64,000 nt of DNA from the NCBI GenBank assembly GCA_029204225.1, contig CM055108.1:14639684-14703683 (forward strand), written 5' to 3'. The notes beneath the pieces were generated by a model. The model was not told the DNA's origin. It saw nothing but the letters and a program-made list of their open reading frames with translations, and did no database searches. Positions 22,131 to 33,320 of this stretch are shown piece after piece; position 1 is the stretch's first letter; each line of letters starts with the position of its first letter. Source of the DNA: Diphasiastrum complanatum. Its lineage: Eukaryota > Streptophyta > Lycopodiopsida > Lycopodiales > Lycopodiaceae. The position numbers and the translations under genes are program-made.

Positions 22131-22685
22131 ATTAGGTTTATAAATTTTAGTTGATGTTAGATCTAGAAAGACTCGTGCGACATTAAAGCATCAATTTTTT
22201 AATACATTGATTCATATTATGAAAATATCATTAATGCAAATGATTGTGCTATATTGCCATTGCTTTTATATGTGCAATGTTCTTTTCTTAAAAATTGCAA
22301 TGTCAAATTTAGAGATGTGGATTGACGTAATAACCAATTAAGAAATCAAAACCATGTGCAATGTTGGATTTCAAAATAACAATCAATATCATATATAGAA
22401 ATCTAAATGAAATTTATGATGTGCACAAAGCAATGCAATAAAGTATTGTCATTCATAATGGACATCAAGTAATACAATAAAGTATAAAATGAAAAGTAAT
22501 TTAAGAATGAAAAGTACCTCATGCTTAGTTTGTTGTTTGATCCAAATGTTGAATGCAACTCAAAAATATTGTTTTAAAAACAATTCACGACCATCGCTTC
22601 TCCAAGAACTCAACTCCAAGAACAACCCGATAAAAATGCGCGCGCTATTTTTTACGCATTTTTTATTTTTTTTACCTAATTTGGG
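22131..22685. other. AT-rich 3' flank inside the CACTA element
   Basis: No gene. It separates the small transposon gene from the GACGTC array. Confidence 0.4.
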
Positions 22686-23075
22686 ATGTCAGAATCTGAC
22701 GTCCAAACTCGTCGGATAGACGTCGGACACACGTTGGACCTTTTTTTTTATCATTTTGTTAACAGACGTCGGATTTCGACAACTATCTGGGACGTCGAAA
22801 TCCGACGTCCAAGTATACATCAGATGGACGTCGGATGGGCGTCGGACATCCGTCGGAAAAATTTTAGCATCATTCTGTGTTTACAAACGTCGAAATCCGA
22901 CATGATTTCAGGACGTCACAATTTTGGGACGTCCACATCATTTCTTTTGCGACGTCTTTGGACGTCGCAATGCGACGTCCACGTCGACGCGTCTTTCTGT
23001 CATCGGGATTTTTGTATTCAAAATTCGGCATGTTGTGCCTGTCGAACTGCGACGTATTTTGAAGTCGTCGGATTC
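22686..23075. repeat. Subterminal GACGTCGG/CCGACGTC array (right end of CACTA element)
   Basis: At least ten copies of gacgtc with cgg or ccg flanks occur in 390 bp in both orientations, for example gacgtcgg at 22719 and 22765, an inverted pair ggacgtcgaaatccgacgtcc-like at about 22790-22812 (arms shorter than 20 nt), and several more to 23060. Dense short inverted motifs just inside an end are typical of CACTA elements and are bound by the TNPA-type protein. No CACTA terminus was found at its edge; it stops where gypsy coding sequence begins. Confidence 0.7.
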
Positions 23076-23079
23076 TAAC

Positions 23080-25020
23080 GACCTTAATACCAGACATAAG
23101 ACTGAAACTAAGAGATTTGGGCTTCACGTTAGATTTGGTAGTGCTCGATATCCCTAGCAACGTCTATTCCTATGAATTACTCCTAGGTAGGCCATGGCTC
23201 TCTAACGCACGTGTAGTGCACGATTGGAATAGAGAGCGCGTTACATTTGACAATCGAGAAACATCAGTCACAATAGACTCTGCTGGTAAGATCAAACCTG
23301 CACGAATCACCGAATATGGATCCTCTATTACAAAGTCGATTCTTGAAAATTACCGTGACATTGAATAGAAGGGCCACTATACCAAAGCTACGGATATCAT
23401 CAACTAGAGCCACAGCTTGGCAACAATCGATTGTGTCAATGATGAACATTGTGAGCTCAATACACATCACATTGATAGTGATGAATCTACCGTTGAACCA
23501 ATTGATTTGGATACTCCTATCTTCAACGTCAGTTATGTTAACATTCAGCCCCACAACGAGGACTTGCTTCACGTTGCTTGGCTACCTTATGATGAATCAA
23601 TAACCTTGTATATCGATGATGAGAGTGTTTCAGGCTCTCAAGAATTTGATACTGACTCCGACATGGCTGATATTACAAATGTAGCTATTCTGCGCTTCAT
23701 GGACGCCATTCTCCCATGGCTACTCCCTGAGAAGGTCTGAGAGATAGAGCCTAAGGCTATCATTGCTGCAACCAAACTGGACCAAAGTAAACTATATCGT
23801 GTCGGTATACGAATGAGAGATATATGATACTCAATCTATCTACGTGATAGTTGACGCAATCTTAACCGAAATTCCTCAAGCGTCCAAGCCACAGAAAAAC
23901 ACCGTTCACAAGGTGCATGCGAAACCAACTAGGAAAGAAGCTATCCGCGAGAAAATGAAAAAGATTATAGAGGTGGAGCCTCCTCGTGATCTCACGGGTG
24001 AAGCACAATCCTCTAGGTCCACAAGCCACACAACTAGAATCCCTAAAGATCCACCTAAGGCCAGGACTAAGAAGCCCTACGCCCCTGATAAAATTGATGT
24101 GCCCAACCATGTCAAGGACTTCACCATTGAAGATGTAACTATCCACCTGCCTCAAGCTCAACAGGAGCCAAAAGGGAATGAGCCATATGATGGCACCGCT
24201 CAAACCATAAAGTTAAATCTTCAAGAGCCTGATGAGACAGAGGAAAAGCTTGTCCATATTGGAGCACAGCTCAACACCGAACAACGTCTGGCCTTAGAGA
24301 AGCTCCTTAGAAAATATCGTCATAACTTTGCATGGAATTACAAGGACATGAAGAGGGTAGATCCCTTGGTTGCCATGCATAGAATCCCATTAAAGACGGA
24401 TGCTACACCCCATGCCAGTAGACCTTATCGTTGTAATCTGATCTACAAAGCACGCATCAAAGAAGAACTCCAAAAGCTCTTGGAACAGGTTTCATCTACG
24501 AGGTGGAGCATACAGATTAAGTATCACCTATCGTTGTGGTCCCAAAGAAGAATGGGAAGCTTTGTATCTGTGTCGACTATCGCAAATTAAATGCTTCCAC
24601 ATAAAGAGATCATTTTCCAATCCCGTATGACGAATCCATATTGGAAAACCTAGTTGGGGATGAAGTTTACTCCTTCCTAGATGGCTTCAGTGGATACAAC
24701 TTAGTTGTTATCTTTGAAGAAGACCAACCCAAAATGGCTTTTGCTACGGAATGGGGTATCTTCTGCTAGCACATTATGCCATTCGGATAGTGTAATGTGC
24801 CATGTACCTTCCAACGTGTCATGCAAGCAGCATTTTATGATCTCATCGATGAGAACCTTGAGATCTATCTTGATGACCTTGGGGTGCACTCGGAAGAATC
24901 CACGCACCAGGTCGTACTCGAACATATTTTCATAAAATGCCAGAGGTATGGTATTTCTCTTAATCCTAAAAAATGTCAGATATGGGTCACGTACTTGGTC
25001 ACATTGTATCGCATCATATG
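23080..25020 (+). mobile_element. Degenerate Ty3/gypsy pol (protease and reverse transcriptase)
   Basis: Protease end at 23117-23368: YELLLGRPWL, the usual gypsy post-protease landmark. An acidic/Pro-rich linker follows. From about 24240 the frame gives LNTEQRLALEKLLRKYRHNF, YKARIKEELQKLLEQ, then in shifted frames VVVPKKNGKLC and VDYRKLNAS, YSFLDGFSGYN, MPFG, TFQRVMQAAFYDLI and the catalytic box YLDD (about 24870), and GHVLGHIV near the end. In-frame stops and shifts occur throughout. Sequence breaks off at about 25020 against a copia element on the opposite strand. RNase H, integrase and LTRs are absent. Confidence 0.8.
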
Positions 25021-27275
25021 TGAGCCTCCTTGGCTCAGATCCTGCTCGTGTAGATCTTCTTGGTGTGGTAGCTTGAATTTGCTCCTCCTCAAGCCTCGGC
25101 CTCACCACCTCTTGAGCAGCATCAAGATTGATGAATGATCTTGCATGAGACTCCTTGATCAGTGCATCATCCAGGTTAAACTTCTGATCTTCATGGAAGA
25201 TCACATCTCTACCAACAACATTCTTGTCAATAGAAGGAAGATATACTTTGTATGCTTTTTTAGTGGATGCATATCCTACAAAAATTCCTTTAACTGCACT
25301 AGGATCTTCCTTCTTCCTAGTTTCTAGAGGCACATGCACAAAACATACACATCCAAAAACCCTAAGATGATCTACCTTAGGCTTTTTCTTATACATCATC
25401 TCAAATGGTGTTTTTCCTCCAATTGCAAGATTTGGAAGCCTATTACAAAGATAGTTTGCACATGCAATTGCCTCTCCCCAAAATTCTTTAGGCAGAAAAG
25501 CTTCTAGCCTAATGGCTTTTGCACATTCACACAAAGTTCTATTTTTCTCTCAGCAACTCCATTTTGCTGAGGAGTATATGAACAAGAAAACTCTCTTTGA
25601 ATGCCCTCTCTCTCACAAAATTCTTTAAACTTATTGGAAGTGTATTCTCCTCCACTATCACTTCTCAAAGTTTTCAACTTGAAAGAAAACTGCTTTTCTA
25701 ATCAATTTTTGAAAGTAAGAAAAACATCATAGACCATGGCTTTTGAAGACAACATATAGATCCAAGAATATCTTGTATAATCATCTACAAAGGAAACAAA
25801 GCAGTTTGCTCCTCCTTTGCTCTTAGTTGATGAGAAATAAACATTAGAGTGCACTAGCTCAAATGGTTGCTTTGTTTTGATGCTTGATCTAGAAAAAGAC
25901 CTTCTGTGTGATTTTGCCAGCACACAAGCTTCACAAGGTAGAAGCTCCTTTGACAATGTCTTTGGTAGTCCAACAACTTTTCCTTCCTTGATCATAGATT
26001 GCATGGCTTTGAAATTGGGATGACCCAATCTCTTGTGCCACAGATCCTCCTGAAGAACCTTGGTCTCATAAGCAATATTTGAAATGTTAGCACTCTCCCT
26101 AGAATCTAGTTTGTATAGCTTACCAATTCTAGATCCTCTAGCAATAACTTCATTTTCTCTTGAGATTATACACTCGTCGACTTGAAACTTGACATCCAAT
26201 CCACTATCAAACAACTGTCCTACACTAATGAGATTCTTGGTCAATCTAGGTAGATAAAGTACATCATGTAAGCAAAATTTTTTTGATGATGATGCTGCAG
26301 TGGAATACTACCTATTCCTTCAATCCTACACTCTACATCATTAGCAGTATAGATTGATCTTTTTGCACCTAGATATGGCATGAGATTAGTGAAAGAGTTC
26401 CTAAAACTAGAACTAGTCCCACTATCTATCCACCAGAACTCTTCATTCTTAAAAGAAAAAGATGAAAAAGTAGACATCATTAATGAATCCTCTCTTAACT
26501 CTCAACACCCTCACACTCATCCTCATTAGTAAGGTTAGCTTGCTTAGATTGGTTCTTCTTCTTGAAACAGTTTGATGCATAGTGTCCTTTCTTGCCACAA
26601 AAAAAACACTGGTGCCTCTTGACTTGTCTCAGATGAAGAGTGCTTTCTCATCTCCGCCATCTTTCAATGAAAGTCTATTGATCCTCAACATCTTGTTCTC
26701 TTGCCTGCTTTCTTTAGCAATGAGAACACCTGGCAGTGTCTCCAAGGATGGAAGATCCTCCCTGACAGCATAAGTCTGCACAATATTGTATACTCATCTC
26801 TAAGTCCATTTAGGACTACTTGAACAAGTTCAGTGTTCTTAAGAGCATCACCAATACCACCTAACTCTTGATGAACGTCCTTAACTCTCATGACATATGA
26901 TGAAGCACTCTTATCTACTCTTTGATAACCTAGAAATATTTGATTTCTAAGTGTAAGCAATCTAGAAGTATTCTTGATTTCATAGATTGTTTTTAGAGTA
27001 TCCCAAGCTTCCTTGGCAGTGGTGCATGTACTGATCTCTCTTAACAGTTCATTAGTTACATTCATTTTTATAAAATGAAGAGCAATTTTGGTTCTTTTAT
27101 GAAATGTTGCAGCTTCATTAGGTGCAGCAGGTTCTTCTTCAGGTCCACTCACAATATCCATTACATCTTGAAGAATCAATAATGATTCCATTCTGATCTT
27201 CCACATTGCATGATTTGAAGATGTTAATCTCTCACTGTGCTCCAAGAAATGTCAATCAGATGAAGACATCTTCTC
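25021..27275 (-). mobile_element. Ty1/copia element A, Gag-protease-integrase part
   Basis: Minus strand. Gag from about 27270, with a stop shortly after the start and then MEHSERLTSSNHAMWKIRME and LGYQRVDKSASSYVMRVKD. Zinc knuckle CFFCGKKGHYASNC (about 26620-26575). Protease WWIDSGTSSSF (26440-26405). GAG-pre-integrase LWHKRLGHPNF and CEACVLAKSHR, then integrase core with VHSN (first catalytic Asp is Asn) and FVDDYTRYSWIYML. After a shift, the integrase C-terminal part 25534-25025 ([39 protein letters not shown]). The element stops before RT, joined to antisense gypsy RT at about 25020. It is inactive, lacking RT, RNase H and the 3' LTR. Confidence 0.85.
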
Positions 27276-28045
27276 AATGAGAAATTCTAGTAATGATAAA
27301 AAATGGAGTTGAAAGGATGTTGCTTACTATCTCAACCTATGATCTAACAGAAATGTTGATCCAGCCTATGAAATCTAGCAACAGATGTGAGAACAAATTT
27401 TCAACACAAAAAATCAATCTATCTTGAATTTGGATCTTGCTTCAATCACAAAAAAGAAGCACATGCAAGTAAGAAGTCTATCTCTCCCACGAGTTTCAAA
27501 GTACTGATAAACTCTCTAGGAACTTACTTTCAACTCAAACACAGTAATTTGTGTGAAATGAAAAGTCTAAGACCTCAGAGCACTTACTTCTATCCAATTC
27601 TACTTGATTGACAGTGAAAAATGATGAAAATGGTGAAAAGAACTAATGTGTGCTCACTTTGGCATATCCCACGAGTTGAGTACTCTCTCAAACTCTCTGA
27701 TTGCCTAAAACTCTTCTCAAAACAAATCAAATTGATTTAGAAACATGAGCAACACATTTTACTCTTCATATTTTACTCTTCAATACCTATCCAACAAGCT
27801 ATAGAAAATCAAATTTGAATCAAATCTAGAGAAGTAGCACTCAATTAATGAGGGCTGATTTCACACGTGTGAGCTCTATGTCTGTACAGGGCTCTGCTGG
27901 AGCAGATCAGACTCATTTTGATCCACTTATGATCCACATATAGCTTGTCTCTCAGCGAGTTTGAATCCTTCTCCCAAATCCGAGTTCTTGCAAGCAAAAG
28001 CACTAAAGATCTGATGTATACACCCTCACCTCTTCAAAGCATGAA

Positions 28046-28057
28046 GCTCTGATACCA
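28046..28057 (-). other. Primer-binding site of copia element A
   Basis: Minus strand tggtatcagagc, complementary to the 3' end of plant initiator-Met tRNA. It lies directly next to the inner end of the LTR. Confidence 0.85.
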
Positions 28058-28788
28058 TGTGAAGTTTTTAGCACGTGTCAACTTCACCACACACCCTACA
28101 GGATCTTATTGAGGTGTTGTGATTGCACAAGATCGATCAGAGAACAGTATACTTGAAAAAGCTATGACAAGAGCACAATGGCATACATCTGATGAAAAAA
28201 TCTAACTTCTCACTATGAGAATTGAATGTCAGAAATAAATCTAAGTGCTCAGTATGGGAAAAACAGCCCGTTCTTGGGTGGAGAGAGAAAATCAATGATG
28301 GAAAACTCGGGTAGAGAGAGAATGAGTCCAAAACACCAAAATCTCATTATTCACAATATGGCAAAACATGCCAAGCTTTTCTTACATGAGAGAGACTCGA
28401 ATTCCTACAGTGGAGTTGCATAGAAAGTCCACTTAACTGAAATAATTCACCTACCAGAGATCCACATGTGCAACTGCATGCATGGATGTTGCATGTACTG
28501 CATGTCAACTCATAAAACTGCCTAGACATGTGTAGATCACATAAACCACTTTGCATGTTGCATGCACTGATTGCATCTGGCTTGCATGCATGCAGTGTGA
28601 CATTTCATGCTATCTAAACTTCTGCATGTCATCAAAATTGAATCTACCTAACTCAAATCTGACCTATACTAGAAGGTTATATGCTCAATTCACATATCTT
28701 TTATGTATCGTCATGAAATTTAGTGGAAATAACCATGAACATGGCCCCAAACTTGAGATAGGAAGATAGTATTTTAATAATTTTCACA
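28058..28788 (-). mobile_element. 5' LTR of copia element A (731 bp)
   Basis: Minus strand. It starts tgtgaaaattatt at 28788 and ends aaaacttcaca at 28058, directly before the PBS. The terminal TGTGAA/TTCACA pair is typical. No matching LTR is present at the other end. It contains a cluster of tgcatgca-type motifs (28470-28600). Confidence 0.8.
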
Positions 28789-28939
28789 TTCCTTAGACAT
28801 GTACTGATTGATTGTGTGTTACGTGTGTGTGCATGCATGTTTGTAATTTCTGTCGTTTTGTGATAATGTTCATTTTTTACACCCTTTTCCGTGGAATTGC
28901 CTACATGTTTAACAATCAATACTTAGTATAGTTTAGGTT

Positions 28940-31900
28940 TGAATTCTCGCAAATCTACCTCACTTCTATCACTATTGTCCAGGTTTCAGGTAACAACATG
29001 CATGACCAGTGGCAATCATGTCCCAAAACAGTCATTATCTTTCGGGTTGGAGCTAGCATCACCTATTCTTGCAATCGATTGCAAGGAATTTATCTTTCTC
29101 TCAATAAAAAGAAAAAAAAAAAGAAGAATAGACCACTCGCATAAGCTATCAAGCAGCATATTATCTATATTGTGGAGTCCCAGAACTAAGCAAAGTGCTT
29201 TATCAGACATGAAACCTAGCAGGTACACTCAAGAAATTCACTTGGTCTCATTTACTGATTTTTCCAAGAAGCTAGCAGTGGCTCGTCCTTTCCTGAAGCG
29301 GCTACACTTCGACACACAACTTTTCTCAGGTGTGCAACATGAATGCTTGGTGCGTGCAGCTTATTCTACATTTGATGACGAGCTCCAGACATTCAAAATC
29401 CCTAGACGCAATGATGAGGATCCAATTCCTATATCACCACATATCCTAAGCCACTTGGGGTTCCCGAATGAAGGAGAGCCTATGCACGATAGAGGGCAAT
29501 CTTTCGATAGGAATTAATTGATGCATCTCTGTACGGAAGATGGTGACACCTCCATCCTCAACAATGATGGTTACGTTGTCAAACTCATCTTGGATCTAGG
29601 GCTTAGGGCAACAGCTAACCTTCTTGCATTACTCACTGAGATACAATCGTCAAGATTTGACAGGATTCCAAGCAACACTTTATTCGCCCTATCATTTGGC
29701 TTGGAGGAACCTGTTACACGCCACTTTATGTGGGCAGAAAAGATAAGTATCAAATTATGTGCAGCGCTCAAAGCAAGAAAACCTCTCACAAAGTGCGAAT
29801 ATCTCCTGCATATGCTCATAAGCAAACATTACTTGGGTGACTTCCCTAGCATTCTCGCTCGAGTGCAAGAGAAATATCCAAACGTGCCACATACCACCTC
29901 GACATGCGCTCAGCACCTCAAGAGGATAAAAGGGGAAGATGCAAAGGCAACAAGCAAGCCAGCACCCAAACGGCGCCACATCACTAGTAGAAAAACACCA
30001 GTGTCACTCACACGAGGCATAGAAGCAGAGTTGGAACACACAAAAGAACATTCAGAGAGCCACACACAAGATAAAGACTCATCCAGTAGCAGCAAACAAC
30101 ACTTGTGCAAATCCACCAGCCAAGGGCATGGAAATATTAACGAAATGGGAGACACAACACAATCACTTATCCAATGCCTAAAGACATCTCAATAGTGAAA
30201 ATCATGGAAGCCATTGAAGAAGAATTGACTGCAACATCAAATACTTCGACGAGACATTCTGAGGCAAAGGAGCCAGAACCTGGTGTCCAACCTGTGTTGT
30301 TCGTGGTAAGTGACCCACCAACCACCATCTCATCAACTCCCGTCACATCAACCATCACTGTCACACTACCCATCACACTCACCCTCACCACTACACCCCC
30401 TATTGTCTCCACAAACACACTCCCACTCTCCACCACACTAGTCACAACCACCTCTATGCAATCTCTAATGCATTTTTGAAATGTCTTTGACGCATCCTTC
30501 AACATTGAAGAATTCTCACTTTCACTGTTAAACATGCCACCTACTACCACCACACCATTTCCTACACCCACCACAATCGCCACCACCTCCACAATACTTT
30601 CCACTTCTCCGATCACAAATGCCGACACATCTCCAATACCTATCACCCTCACTCAAACATCACACCCTCCGTCTGCTCAATCCGTCCATCATGAACAATA
30701 CACCACATTGTATCAAAACATACAGTGTGGTGTACTGTTCATGATGGACGGATTGAGCAGACGGAGGGTGTGATGTTTGAGTGAGGGTGATAGGTATTGG
30801 AGATGCGACGGGCCATCAATGCTCAAAGTGATGCCATGCATTACCTCTACTCTTCCATCAATGAGTATCAGTATTGGTGCAACTTCTTGCAAGGGAAAAA
30901 CGTGCAGTTGACAAATAAGGTACAAGAATGGCAGATTTATTCCACGGAATTACAACAAAAGGTCACTCAATTAAAAAACAAAGAAAGAAAAGTCATGGCT
31001 GACCTCAAAGAGCTGCACCGAAATAACAAGGACGTTCAAGCATGCTTACAACGTAGGGATGATCTCATCAAGACCCTAGAAACATAGTTAGAAGGTGAAC
31101 GACGAAGCCACAGGAACTTACGGACCGCTATGATGGGCAATATTCAACGGATTGATTTCAACTAGTTCCAAGCCCACCAATCCCGGAGGGCACCGTAACA
31201 CCTCTCACTTCCTATCAGAAGTTAACTCAGGTACTGATGACGAACCAGACACAAACAAAATTGCAGCATGCCACTCTAGCAAATCAAACTGCGCTCAACA
31301 CACAGATTGAGGAGCTAGAAGGACAACTAAAAACATTACGCCAACAACTACCAACATTACACACAAAGCATGAAGAAACACACGCCAAGCACCATAGACA
31401 ACAGGATGTAGGAACTGATGATCCTGGACCTTCGCGCTACATATAGGACAACAACAAGATGATCCAAGGTATCACTCGGCAATGGTGGAACCTCAAAGCA
31501 CACAAGGGGGTACTACCACGAACCACAAATGAGGCATCTCAGTTGAAGAGCCTAACCCCACTGCCACTCAACTTGACACCACCTATCAAGCCTCATCACC
31601 CTCACTCGATGACACACCCCTCTCCCCACCACATGAACAATCACCTCACCACCTCAATACTCAACCTTATTCACCATCCACTATTGTACTCTGCAAGTAC
31701 CCAACCCTCCTCCGTGAAATTTTCACAACCATACCAAACCCTCCACCACCCACACTTACCACAACTACAGAGGTACGACACAGAATCACGCCGAAGAATC
31801 CAAGCCGATAGATATTAATGTCAGAGGAGTTTAATAAAGCATATCCAAATTGGGAGGACCGAGGTGGGTACACTCTTCCCGATTTCACGATATGTAAATC

Positions 31901-32581
31901 TCACAAGCAGAAAGTATTAGCATTGGAGCCGCAACCTCAGTGGCAACATGCTATGATGTTGGAAAATGCAATGCTTTCGAGCGCTATATCGCGAAACCAA
32001 CTTACATGCGTGTCAATCCAACATATTATCCCATAAGGCGCAGAGAAGTATTCGCACCAAAAAGGGTTCCTAATAAAATATATTGGCCAATGCTACCTAA
32101 AGAAGTTCAGACCAATGATCCAGCAGCCGATTTTGTAGCCAATTGCAACTATTTCTACCGGAGACATCATACAAATCCGGACCGCCATGTTAGGTACTTT
32201 GCAGATCATTGCAGCCTAATATCATTTCTTTCTACCTTAAATTGTTTCTGGGATAGAGACCTACCGCCAATAGTTTTGGATCTAAATAAGCCCCTAAGCA
32301 TACCCATGGATTACATCAATGTGGCAAGGCTTTACTATTGGGCGGCGATCACCAATGAACTTCACGTTGACATGGTTGAATCTTGGTACGTGTACGGATT
32401 TCTACAGAAGATGCTTGATTACTATCGGCCGCAACCATTTTTGGGCAAAATTCGATTTGAGAGAATGGAACAGATTGGCAGAGAAGTTCATAAAATCCGG
32501 GTCGCCATCAATGCAGAGCTACGGGAAGACCAGACAAGACAACAGGTAATGATAATTGGCGTGAGACCGCCAATCTTTTGA
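28940..32581 (+). pseudogene. Multi-part ORF of an LTR-bounded element, family not recognised
   Basis: Plus strand, nearly continuous coding in consecutive frames. 28939-29517 and 29518-30195 share one frame with a single TAA: FLKRLHFDTQLFSGVQHECL, GYVVKLILDLGLRATANLLA, SIKLCAALKARKPLTKCEYL, ending in a Lys/Ser-rich region. 30174-30773: Thr/Pro/Ser-rich low complexity with one TGA. 30797-31087 and 31237-31446: coiled coil (TELQQKVTQLKNKERKVMAD, IEELEGQLKTLRQQL). 31940-32581: a compact domain with WPMLPKEVQTNDPAADFVAN, NYFYRRHHTNPDRHVRYFAD, INVARLYYWAAITNELHVDM and YGFLQKMLDYYRP. A polypurine tract and LTR follow at once. No Gag knuckle, protease, RT or integrase signature is present, so it looks like a non-autonomous LTR element or an accessory ORF. 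Stops, shifts and an 80-bp inverted duplication show that it is decayed. Confidence 0.55.
30628..30805. repeat. 80-bp near-perfect inverted repeat with 18-bp spacer
   Basis: Arms 30628-30707 and 30726-30805 are reverse complements with one mismatch seen (tattgttc against tactgttc). The spacer is 30708-30725. It sits inside the low-complexity part of the unrecognised ORF and shifts its reading frame. Confidence 0.95.
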
Positions 32582-33100
32582 TGGAGGGGATAATGTAGGT
32601 TGATATTCTAAGGAATATTCGAGCCATCTTGAAAAAGATACAGACCTAAGCCTAAAACTAGATCAGTCAAGTTTAGGATGCTAAGGAATTTTTGAGACAT
32701 CTTGAAAAAGATACAGACTTAAGCCTAGAAGTAGATCAGTCAAGTTTAGGCCTTTGCGCCATGTTGTAACGACTTAAAGTTGTTTAGTTCTAAGCCTAAG
32801 TCTAGAAGATTGGAACTTAAACTAGTCAGAATAAGTTCAACTTAAGTTAGTTCAGTTGTTTATGGTCCAGTGGGGGTTTGTCCCATGGTACCAAGTTAAG
32901 CCTATGTGGTCTATTTGTCCCATAGTGCCTTTCTGTAAGTGACCATCACTCCAAGTATATATAGGACTGAAAGAGTCCATTTTGTTAAAAGAACCTCATT
33001 TGCAATATATGCCTATCTTTTCTCTCTAAGTATTCTCCCTTGTGTGGTTTCATGTATTGTGTTACTTCACATTGTATTGTACAGTATTGATCTTGCAACA
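32580..33100 (+). mobile_element. 3' LTR (about 505 bp) of the unrecognised element, with polypurine tract
   Basis: Polypurine tract gatggaggggataa at 32580-32593 is followed by TGTAGGTTGATATTC at 32594. Within it are a tandem duplication of about 73 bp (32608-32680 and 32681-32752) and a TATA-like gtatatatagg at about 32956, as expected of an LTR promoter. The end near 33098 (cttgcaaca) is uncertain. Confidence 0.6.
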
Positions 33101-33129
33101 AGTTAAGTTAATCCAGGCCCTTCATTCTC

Positions 33130-33320
33130 TTGGCGTGGAATTCCTTGTCGCCCACAAGCCAGATGAGCTCCTTCAAGCATGTACCACGACTCATTCTCAC
33201 GTGTGTGGATATGGGGTGGAGCGCCTGATCCAAGACGGACACGCTGCTCAAATAGGGTATATGATCCCCCGGTTTCATTGCCAAGTGCCTTCATGATCAG
33301 CGTCACTAGCACTCCCAGAA
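33130..33320 (-). pseudogene. Cupin-domain gene fragment, copy 4
   Basis: Minus strand match to the middle of cupin exon 2, from the LVTL/GNETGGSY region to HAK: cupin motif 1 is kept (PPHIHTRENESWYMLEG). A 6-bp insertion follows the LVTL-equivalent codons and a 2-bp deletion follows the motif (gaaggagctcatctgg). Exon 1, the intron, and motif 2 are absent. On one side it joins a 16-bp LTR stump of copia B; on the other it lies just beyond the LTR of the neighbouring element. Confidence 0.85.

Noticed and set aside
23130-23140. ggtagtg as the CACTA right terminus
   Set aside because: It lies inside gypsy protease codons, and no matching cactacc is seen at the left side.
24701-25534. 277-codon minus-strand frame as a single gene
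   Set aside because: Its first part is copia integrase and its last part is antisense gypsy RT; it is a junction artefact.
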